The notes beneath the pieces are model-generated. The model searched no databases. It worked only from the letters and a program-made list of their open reading frames with translations, and was not told where the DNA came from. The position numbers and the translations under genes are program-made. A stretch of DNA of 32,819 bases from JBEIDK01 sp040383485 (GTDB lineage: Bacteria; Bacteroidota; Bacteroidia; UBA4408), in the NCBI GenBank assembly GCA_040383485.1, contig JBEIDK010000024.1:1-32819 (forward strand), read 5' to 3'. How positions within the stretch are numbered: position 1 is the first letter of the stretch; each line of letters opens with the position of its first letter. This document shows, piece after piece, positions 16,010 through 21,799 of this stretch.

Positions 16010-17680
16010 TTATTCAGTTACAATTAGTTTGTTCACTAAAGTATCATTTTTAGAAAGAACCTTAACAGTATAAATACCATGTGTAAGATTAGAAATATCA
16101 ATTGTTTTATTTTCAATTTTTCCTTCTGAAACGATGCTACCAGCAACATTAAAAATCTGATACATAGAATTAGAAGACACGTTACTTAAAGTAATAAAAT
16201 CATTTGCAGGATTAGGTGAGAAGTTTAATTTGCGTGAAGCCTCACCTTCTTTAATACCATTAATTGTTACAACTGCGATTCCTGGTCGACGAGTAACTAA
16301 AACAGTTTGCATGAGTTTGCGTTGTTGGTTTGTAAAAGCAACTTGGCAATCTTCAGATGAATAATACATATAATCTTCATAATAGTCATTATACTGACCA
16401 TGATTTATGAAATTAGTAAAGGTTGGATCTAAAGGCTCAATTACTGGAATGTTACAAGTATTTGGGACTAAACTTTTAGTACAAGATTGGTTCACTAATG
16501 TAGCGATAGCAGGAACAAAAATGGTATCAATTATAGCACCTAAACTATCGTAATAAAAATTATTATATGCTGCTGGGTAGGCAAAGAAATACCTTGTTGA
16601 ATCGGCGTCAGGAATAGTTGTTCCAGTACAGATACTATCAAACATATCAATCCTAACTGCTTTTTGGAGTAAAGTATCGGTTAACAGAGTAGTAGTATTA
16701 AAGAATGTTTTATAAGTTTGAGCTGTATCATAAGAGTATGAATTAGGAGTTGTAATAGCTCCATTTACTGTTGAAACGATACGAAATTTATTACGAGTAT
16801 AATTTCTACCACTACAAGGGTTATTCCAAGTACTACCTGGTCCATATTCTATTAATTGTTCAGCGCCCGCAGGAGTATCCCAAATAAAGTCCTCGCCACA
16901 AGCAGGAGAAGCGTCTCCCCAAACATGTCGTAATCCTAAATAATGTCCTACTTCATGAACTGCCGTTCTTCCTTTGTTATCATTTACAAAACCTTGCATT
17001 AATACCACGCCTTGTAATGTTGGGTCAGAGTCACCATCGTTCCAAATAGGTGCTAAACCTGGAGGTGGCGTTGCATAACCAACTACCAAACCACCACTTG
17101 CAATTGGAGGAGGGAAGTTACAAACCCAAATATTCAAATACCTAGAAGGATCCCAAGCATCTAAACCACCTGTTGCAAATTTCTTCACACCATCAGCCAA
17201 TCCTGTACCGCTAGTAATACTATAAAAAGAAGTTATTGATGTTGAGCGTCTTTCAATACCTGTTGTTGTATTACCGTCTGGGTCAACAGTTGCAAGTTGA
17301 AACCTAATTCTTGTATCACCAGATGTAAAAGGTGCAAATTCAGGCCTTACATTTACATGGTCAGCGTTTGTGGCGCTATAGTCTTTGTTTAGCCTTGACA
17401 TTTGTTTGTTAATGTTAATATCTGAGGTATTTTCTCCTGCTGTTCTATAAACTATGTGAAAAACAACCTGAATCGTATATAACTTATCGGAGAAGTCGTC
17501 GGCACGGTCTTGGTTTGGTTTCACCATTTCTTGAATATCTAAATCAATAGCATTCTTATAGCCAGGAAATTTTTGGTCATAGCTCTTAACCAGCTCATCG
17601 AAACCACAGCGGTTTTGTGCATTTACTATTGTTACCACTGATAACATAGCCAATGAAAGTGAGAGTAATTTGTGTTTCAT
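16010..17680 (-). CDS. Pappalysin-like (M43) zinc metalloprotease with T9SS sorting domain
   Basis: Secreted metalloprotease of 556 residues. A signal peptide (1 to about 21, cleavage near VNAQ) leads to a propeptide-like region. The catalytic domain carries the zinc motif HExxHxxGxxH as HEVGHYLGLRH, with His242, Glu243, His246 and His252, as in metzincins of family M43 (pregnancy-associated plasma protein-A/cytophagalysin type). A second-half insertion (about 285-420) is rich in Thr, Asn and Asp and has several Cys that may form disulfides. The C-terminal 75 residues (from about LNFSPNPANDF) form a T9SS type A sorting domain, with PNP at the start and GIYTVKVLSKN near the end. The protein should therefore cross the outer membrane by type IX secretion. 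The gene is monocistronic with a strong terminator and a paired LytTR-like site upstream. Confidence 0.93.
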   Translation of the reverse strand: MKHKLLSLSLAMLSVVTIVNAQNRCGFDELVKSYDQKFPGYKNAIDLDIQEMVKPNQDRADDFSDKLYTIQVVFHIVYRTAGENTSDININKQMSRLNKDYSATNADHVNVRPEFAPFTSGDTRIRFQLATVDPDGNTTTGIERRSTSITSFYSITSGTGLADGVKKFATGGLDAWDPSRYLNIWVCNFPPPIASGGLVVGYATPPPGLAPIWNDGDSDPTLQGVVLMQGFVNDNKGRTAVHEVGHYLGLRHVWGDASPACGEDFIWDTPAGAEQLIEYGPGSTWNNPCSGRNYTRNKFRIVSTVNGAITTPNSYSYDTAQTYKTFFNTTTLLTDTLLQKAVRIDMFDSICTGTTIPDADSTRYFFAYPAAYNNFYYDSLGAIIDTIFVPAIATLVNQSCTKSLVPNTCNIPVIEPLDPTFTNFINHGQYNDYYEDYMYYSSEDCQVAFTNQQRKLMQTVLVTRRPGIAVVTINGIKEGEASRKLNFSPNPANDFITLSNVSSNSMYQIFNVAGSIVSEGKIENKTIDISNLTHGIYTVKVLSKNDTLVNKLIVTE

Positions 17681-17759
17681 TTTTTTATAAATTTTAATGT
17701 TTGTTTATTTTTATGGATTCAAATATGAAAATATGTTTTTTAATATCCTAAAAAAAAGC

Positions 17760-17789
17760 CTAAATGGTAAAATTATTAACCTAAACGGT
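17760..17789. promoter_or_regulatory. Paired LytTR-like operator upstream of the metalloprotease gene
   Basis: Two direct repeats, CTAAATGGT (17760-17768) and CTAAACGGT (17781-17789), start exactly 21 bases apart (nine-base motif, 12-base spacer). Read on the minus strand, ACCGTTTAG fits the LytTR consensus [TA][AC][CA]GTTN[AG][TG] at every position; the other, ACCATTTAG, misses one. Flanking bases are also shared (CCTAAA.GGTAAAA). They lie 80-109 bases upstream of the metalloprotease ATG, a normal place for an activator. Confidence 0.5.
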
Positions 17790-17836
17790 AAAAATTAGCT
17801 ACAAATTGGCAAATTCAGTTTTATTCTAACTAATCA

Positions 17837-18595
17837 CTAACCAAGAAAGGAGTGTTTTATTTCTTTCATGAAACTAGAAGCATAAACAAAGTCGTCAAGT
17901 TCCTTATTATTCGATTTTAAGATTTCTTGCTTATTTCCTTGCCACCATTTCTCTCCTTTATATATAAAAGTAATGTTATCGCCAATTTCTATAACACTAT
18001 TCATATCATGGGTTATAACAATGGTTGTGATATTAAAATCTATTGTAATTTCTCTAATTAAATTATCTATAACTATTGATGTACGAGGGTCTAATCCACT
18101 ATTTGGTTCATCGCAAAAAAGATATTTTGGTTGCATGGCTATGGCACGAGCAATGCCAACTCTCTTTTTCATACCTCCCGAAATTTCTGCTGGGAACAAC
18201 TTATTTACATTTACAAGGTTTACTCTTTTTAAACAAAATTCTACTCTTTCTCTTTTTTCTTCTTCATTCATTTCACTAAACATATCTAAAGGGAAACGAA
18301 TATTCTGTTCAACAGTCATACTATCAAATAGCGCACCTCCTTGAAAAAGCATTCCTATTTGTTTTCTTATTTCTTTCTTTTCAGCAAAAGTCATGTTCAC
18401 AAAGTCAACATTGTCATATAATACTTGACCTTTAGTTGGTATTAATAAACCCACCATTAGTTTCGTTAATACTGTTTTTCCACTACCACTTTCACCAATA
18501 ATAAGGTTTGTTTTACCTTGCTCAAAAAAAATGGAAACATCTTTTAAGACATCCTTTGTTTTAAAGGACTTGAATATGTTTTTAACCTCAATCAT
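17837..18595 (-). CDS. MlaF-type ABC transporter ATP-binding protein
   Basis: Cytoplasmic ATPase of 252 residues of the Mla/MCE phospholipid transport family, which moves phospholipids between inner and outer membranes together with an MlaE permease. Walker A is GESGSGKT at 34-41, the ABC signature is EISGGMKKRVGIARA, and Walker B is YLFCDEPNSGLDP, including the PxSGLDP form typical of MlaF. The H-loop is in VITHDMN. The start codon overlaps the stop of the mlaE-like gene by four bases (ATGA, minus strand), so the two are translationally coupled. No MCE-domain (MlaD) gene follows; 156 bases later the next gene is the metalloprotease. Confidence 0.9.
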   Translation of the reverse strand: MIEVKNIFKSFKTKDVLKDVSIFFEQGKTNLIIGESGSGKTVLTKLMVGLLIPTKGQVLYDNVDFVNMTFAEKKEIRKQIGMLFQGGALFDSMTVEQNIRFPLDMFSEMNEEEKRERVEFCLKRVNLVNVNKLFPAEISGGMKKRVGIARAIAMQPKYLFCDEPNSGLDPRTSIVIDNLIREITIDFNITTIVITHDMNSVIEIGDNITFIYKGEKWWQGNKQEILKSNNKELDDFVYASSFMKEIKHSFLG

Positions 18596-19332
18596 GATAA
18601 TAATAATTGAGTAATTAAAACATTAGCTAACAAAACTAAAATACTAGAATACACCACTGCTTTTGTAGATGAACGCCCAACCTCTAGGGCACCACCTTCA
18701 GTGTAGTATCCATAAAAAGCAGAAACTGAGGTAATAATAAAAGCAAAAACCAACGACTTTATTAACGCATATGTAATATAATAGGTGTTAAAGTCGTAAG
18801 TTACACCATAAATATATTCATAACTAGTTACAGCATGAACCCCTACACCAGCCAAATAACCGCCAAAAATGCCTAAGAACATAGATATTGTAATTAAAAA
18901 AGGAAAGATACAAACAGCAGCTACAATTTTTGGCATTATTAGGTATCCGCATGAGTTAATTCCCATAATTTCAAGAGCATCTATTTGCTCGGTTACCCTC
19001 ATGGTACCAAGCTCACCAGCAATATTACTTCCTACTTTACCAGCAAGTATTAAACATACCACCGTTGGAGAAAATTCCAAAATAATAATATCGCGCGTTG
19101 AAACACCAACTGCATATAAAGGAATCCAAGGGCTTTCGAAGCCAAAAGCAGATTGAATACATATTACAGCTCCCATAAAAACAGAAATAATGGATACTAA
19201 TCCTAAAGAACCGATACCAAGTTTATCTACCTCAAGATAAAACTGTTCTTTATAAATACTCCATTTTTCGGGTCGCTTAAAGGTACGAACCAAAAGTATG
19301 TAGTATTTACCAATGTTGGAAAGCCAAGTCAT
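18592..19332 (-). CDS. MlaE-type ABC transporter permease
   Basis: Inner-membrane permease of 246 residues (MlaE family, PF02405), the partner of the MlaF-type ATPase encoded immediately downstream. The family signature is clear: FSPTVVCLILAGKVGSNIAG, then ELGTMRVTEQIDALEIMG. Membrane helices are visible at about 42-62, 85-105, 132-158, 185-205 and 222-244. In the family it forms a dimer and cooperates with a periplasmic MCE ring; that gene is not in the window and may lie elsewhere. It is the first gene of the pair, and upstream of it begins the repeat-rich accessory block. Confidence 0.9.
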   Translation of the reverse strand: MTWLSNIGKYYILLVRTFKRPEKWSIYKEQFYLEVDKLGIGSLGLVSIISVFMGAVICIQSAFGFESPWIPLYAVGVSTRDIIILEFSPTVVCLILAGKVGSNIAGELGTMRVTEQIDALEIMGINSCGYLIMPKIVAAVCIFPFLITISMFLGIFGGYLAGVGVHAVTSYEYIYGVTYDFNTYYITYALIKSLVFAFIITSVSAFYGYYTEGGALEVGRSSTKAVVYSSILVLLANVLITQLLLS

Positions 19333-19400
19333 GAATAAAATTTTTCAGTGGCGAAAATAGTTTTATTTTTTTAGGATAGTATGTAGAGGGTAAAACTTAA

Positions 19401-19440
19401 TAATTTATGCCATCATAACATATACTACATTTTTTTTATG
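19401..19440 (-). repeat. Distal copy of the RsmI-like gene 3' end (att-like direct repeat)
   Basis: This 40-bp stretch agrees at 37 of 40 positions with 23508-23547, which spans the last codons and stop of the RsmI-like gene, in the same orientation. Read on the minus strand it encodes HKKNVVYVMMA and a stop, against HKKNVVYVLMA in the intact gene. Most differences are synonymous. Upstream of these codons the similarity to the gene is lost. Confidence 0.75.
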
Positions 19441-19528
19441 TAGGTATTTGAAATGGCAAAATTCAGATGTAACTAGATGTCCTACGCCATAAGAAGGCTG
19501 CACAAGAAAACCCCCCACTAGTCCTAGT

Positions 19529-19589
19529 CTTTAGCTCAGCGGTGACGAGGATGCTTTAATGTGTTATTGTAAAGCACGCAATAAAAATT
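19529..19589. repeat. Hairpin repeat, copy 1 of 2
   Basis: It begins CTTTAGCTCAGCGGTGACGA and ends with AAAGCACGCAATAAAAATT. It agrees with 19609-19671 at about 53 of 63 aligned positions, including a two-base gap. The copies are 80 bp apart. The conserved parts are AGCGGTGACGAG and AAAGCACGCAA. Confidence 0.65.
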
Positions 19590-19608
19590 AACCTCAACAC
19601 TTACTCGA

Positions 19609-19671
19609 CTTTAGCAAAGCGGTGACGAGAGTGCTTTTAAATGTGCTTTTGCAAAGCACGCAACAAAAATT
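19609..19671. repeat. Hairpin repeat, copy 2 of 2
   Basis: Second copy of the 61/63-bp repeat. It contains a perfect seven-bp hairpin GTGCTTT TGC AAAGCAC at 19643-19659, which in copy 1 is degraded. Such paired, palindrome-bearing units next to a RAYT-like gene resemble REP doublets (BIMEs). Confidence 0.65.
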
Positions 19672-19717
19672 CCAAATAAAAAATACATTTGTTCTCTGGA
19701 TGGAGACAGATATAGAA

Positions 19718-19734
19718 TCTCGTCTAAGCCGAGA
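19718..19734. repeat. REP-like 17-bp palindrome, copy 2
   Basis: TCTCGTCTAAGCCGAGA differs from the perfect odd palindrome TCTCGGCTAAGCCGAGA at one base in the left arm. It ends seven bases before the first recognisable codon of the transposase remnant, the usual place of a REP next to its RAYT gene. Confidence 0.65.
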
Positions 19735-19855
19735 CAAAACGATATTTATTTTTTAACAATAACAGTTGTTGATTGGGTTGATTTATTTACAAGAAAAGAC
19801 TATGCTAATATAGTAGTTGATTCATTAAAATATTGTAATGAAAATAAAGGTTTGG

Positions 19856-19872
19856 TCTCGGATAAGCCGAGA
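19856..19872. repeat. REP-like 17-bp palindrome, copy 3, inside the transposase remnant
   Basis: TCTCGGATAAGCCGAGA, one base from the perfect palindrome, sits exactly where family members encode about three residues between GL and AYCIM. It adds foreign codons and shifts the frame. The stem TCTCGG/CCGAGA remains intact. Confidence 0.7.
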
Positions 19873-20295
19873 TTGCTTATTGCATTATGAGTAGTCATAT
19901 ACATATTGTTTGCAGGGTAAAAGAACCATCTATATTGAGTGGTTTTTTTACGTAATTTTAAAAAATTTACCTCAAAAGAAATATTCACTCAAATTATAGA
20001 AATTGGAGAAAGCAGAAGAGAATGGTACTTAAACAAATTTGAGTTTGATGCAAAACTAACAAGGAGAGTCAAAGATTATAAAATTTGGACAGACGATAAT
20101 CATGCTATTGAAATATTTGAGTACATTAGTATCGAAGAAAAGATAAATTATATACATCAAAATTTAGTAAAAGGAATGATTGTTAAAAGTGCCGAACAAT
20201 ATGTTTTTAGCAGTGCTATTGATTATGCCGATGGAATTTGATTGTTAAAAATTACCAAGAATTGAATGTTGAAGTTGAATTGGAATTGTGTTTTT

Positions 20296-20310
20296 CGCAT
20301 TACAAATGCG
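20296..20310. repeat. Short palindrome at the end of the transposase remnant
   Basis: CGCATT ACA AATGCG is a perfect six-bp stem with a three-base loop lying in the 3' tail of the transposase remnant. A second palindrome type flanking a RAYT-like gene would be expected if it had moved with its own repeats. Confidence 0.45.
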
Positions 20311-20361
20311 AGTTTAGTTCATCCGCGTTACGCTTCATTAAACGCACACAAGTTAAGGGTT

Positions 20362-20547
20362 AAAAAATATATTATCGGAAACAAACATTTGCCTGAAATG
20401 CCAAGCGCAGAGGAAATTTCGAACTCGGAAGTAAACCTTTTTGAAATGCAAAAATTGCAAATGAAAAAGATTAAAGAGCTTATACTTTATATTATTGAAT
20501 TACAAAAGCAATTGAACGACATAAAAGCTGTTACTAATGAAAAATAA
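20362..20547 (+). pseudogene. C-terminal stub of a large surface or tail-fibre-like protein
   Basis: The frame reads KKYIIGNKHLPEMPSAEEI, then a leucine/lysine-rich coiled coil (LFEMQKLQMKKIKELILYII, ELQKQLNDIK). This is the standard ending of long Bacteroidota secreted proteins with a tail-fibre/intramolecular-chaperone-like end, in which NKHLPEMPSAEEI-like text precedes a helical tail. Here only about 60 residues remain, and upstream the frame runs into transposase and repeat DNA, so the N-terminal part is lost. The stop overlaps the start of the following lipoprotein gene by 11 bases. It is either a deletion remnant or material brought in beside the transposase. Confidence 0.65.
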
Positions 20548-21016
20548 AATACTGCTTTTTTTATGCGTACTTTCTCTATTTGCAGGTTGCAAAAAGAAAA
20601 GAGAACGAATTGAGCCATTTATTGGCATATGGTCAATTGTAGGGTACTTCAACTACGACAAAAGGCCTGCTGGCAAAGTTATCAATAACTTTTGCACCAC
20701 AAAGATTTTAAAAATTAAAATATTAAGAAATAATCGATTTATAAGTTACGATTCATTAGATAATGTTTTATGTCGTGGCAGAATAGATTTTTTAAATGAG
20801 GGACAAGGAAAAATAATTATCAAGCATAATTTTAAAGAAGGTAACTTTAAGGTAACAGAATATAATGGATCTAAATTTTGTAATGTGCCAGATAATTCCA
20901 GAATATTGCATTTCGAAGCGTTATTAGATGGAGGCTATCCTCCTAAAAATTCAATGTTTTTTGATGGCACACCAATTTCACTATATAATACTGTATTTTT
21001 AAAAACAAATAACTAA
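20537..21016 (+). CDS. Lipoprotein of unknown function, paralogue A
   Basis: Predicted lipoprotein of 159 residues. The leader MKNKILLFLCVLSLFAGC ends in a lipobox with Cys18, followed by a basic KKKRER stretch. The mature part contains IEPFIGIWSI, FISYDSLDNVLCRGRI, GQGKIIIKHNF and SRILHFEALLDGGYPPKNS, with short alternating strands and four cysteines, like a small lipocalin-sized beta domain. I do not recognise the family. It is paralogous to the gene at 21314, with identical or near-identical leader and core. Its start overlaps the preceding stub by 11 bases. The truncated GH16-like gene follows 11 bases later, so one transcript is likely. Confidence 0.7.
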   Translation: MKNKILLFLCVLSLFAGCKKKRERIEPFIGIWSIVGYFNYDKRPAGKVINNFCTTKILKIKILRNNRFISYDSLDNVLCRGRIDFLNEGQGKIIIKHNFKEGNFKVTEYNGSKFCNVPDNSRILHFEALLDGGYPPKNSMFFDGTPISLYNTVFLKTNN

Positions 21017-21027
21017 TTGCTCTAACT

Positions 21028-21306
21028 ATGAAATTTTTTATTTACACTTTGGTACTTGCTAGTATTATTAATGCTAAAGCACAAGATAATTGCCATTGCA
21101 GCCAACCAGGCTTTATTTCTAATGAATGGCTAATGGATACTTCCAAAATAATTATATTAAATCCTTCCTTATGGTTTAACAAAAGGGACAATTACTTTCC
21201 AGATTATTCTCAAGGCACAGAACTGGTATTCGAAGATAACTTTGATGGAAGTGCCTTTGATGCAAACAAATGGTATAATGTGGATGAAATTAAAATTACA
21301 AATTGA
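21028..21306 (+). pseudogene. Truncated GH16-like (laminarinase-type) gene, N-terminal stub
   Basis: Ninety-two codons begin with a signal peptide (about 1-19, NAKAQ) and reach ELVFEDNFDGSAFDANKWY, the characteristic opening strand of family 16 glycoside hydrolase domains (V-F-x-D-x-F-D-G-S-x-x-x-x-x-K-W). The frame then ends in DEIKITN and a stop. The catalytic ExDxxE region, normally more than 100 residues further on, is absent, and seven bases later the second lipoprotein gene starts. The gene was probably cut when the lipoprotein gene was duplicated. A short secreted protein that is still made cannot be excluded. Confidence 0.6.
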
Positions 21307-21313
21307 TAAACTA

Positions 21314-21787
21314 ATGAAAAATAAAATACTGCTTATTTTATACTTACTTTTTCTATTTGCAGGTTGCAAAAAGAAAAGGGAACGAATTGAGCCATATCTA
21401 GGAACTTGGATTTATGCTGGTTCTTGGTCAAGAATGAGTAATCCTAGAGGAACTCAGATATATGAATATTGTGCAAAAATTCCCTTAAAATTTAAGATAC
21501 TTAGTAATAATCGATTTATTAGTTACGATTCATTAGATAATGTTTTATGTCGTGGCAGAATAGAATATTTAATTAAAGGACAAGGAAAAATAATGATCAG
21601 AAACAACTTGAAAAAAGGTGAATTTTATTTATCAGAGCATTACGGAGGAACTTTTTGCAACATGCCAAAAGATTCTAGAATTCTCAACTTTGAAACTGTA
21701 TTAGAAGGTGGTTATATTCCAGAAAACTCTTTGTTTTTTGACGGAAGTAAAATAGAGGTGCAAAACACAGTTTTTTATAAAAAATAA
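21314..21787 (+). CDS. Lipoprotein of unknown function, paralogue B
   Basis: Predicted lipoprotein of 157 residues, paralogous to the gene at 20537. The start at 21314 is preferred over the in-frame ATG at 21242, because it gives a proper lipoprotein leader (MKNKILLILYLLFLFAGC, Cys18) aligned with paralogue A. Shared blocks are CKKKRERIEP, NNRFISYDSLDNVLCRGRI, GQGKI, SRIL.FE, and GGY.P.NS.FFDG; the segment after residue 32 (WIYAGSWSRMSNPRG) has diverged. A 59-bp stretch (21506-21564) differs from paralogue A by a single base although flanking parts are much less alike. Function unknown. It is followed after 12 bases by the beta-propeller protein gene. Confidence 0.75.
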   Translation: MKNKILLILYLLFLFAGCKKKRERIEPYLGTWIYAGSWSRMSNPRGTQIYEYCAKIPLKFKILSNNRFISYDSLDNVLCRGRIEYLIKGQGKIMIRNNLKKGEFYLSEHYGGTFCNMPKDSRILNFETVLEGGYIPENSLFFDGSKIEVQNTVFYKK

Positions 21788-21799
21788 AAATTATAAAAA

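Larger units (their letters stand above)
19333..19740. other. Intergenic stretch upstream of mlaE, made largely of repeats
   Basis: No gene was found here. In order it contains the displaced-looking 3' end of an RsmI-like gene (19401-19440), two copies of a 61/63-bp hairpin repeat (19529-19671) and one 17-bp REP-like palindrome (19718-19734). A clear mlaE promoter was not recognised; TATTTTCG on the minus strand near 19352 is one base off the -7 consensus. Confidence 0.65.
19741..20363 (+). pseudogene. Decayed IS200-like / RAYT transposase
   Basis: Remnant of a Y1-type transposase (IS200-like, PF01797) of the REP-associated kind. Segments in order: YFLTITVVDWVDLFTRKDYA and SLKYCNENKGL (19741-19855), then AYCIMSSHIHIVCRVKEP with the HxH catalytic motif (from 19875, different frame), then FLRNFKKFTSKEIF, SRREWYLNKF, WTDDNHAIEIF, KINYIHQNLVKGMIV and YVFSSAIDYADG (from 19939, first frame again), and a tail VKNYQELNVEVE (from 20238, frame changed again) to a stop at 20361. 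There are at least three frame disruptions. The first coincides with a 17-bp palindrome lying between the KGL and AYCIM codons. The catalytic Tyr expected near the C-terminal helix could not be assigned with certainty. The gene is dead in its present form. Confidence 0.85.

Noticed and set aside
21242..21313. ATG at 21242 as the start of lipoprotein B
   Set aside because: It would put 24 residues in front of a lipoprotein leader and overlap the GH16 stub; alignment with paralogue A supports 21314.
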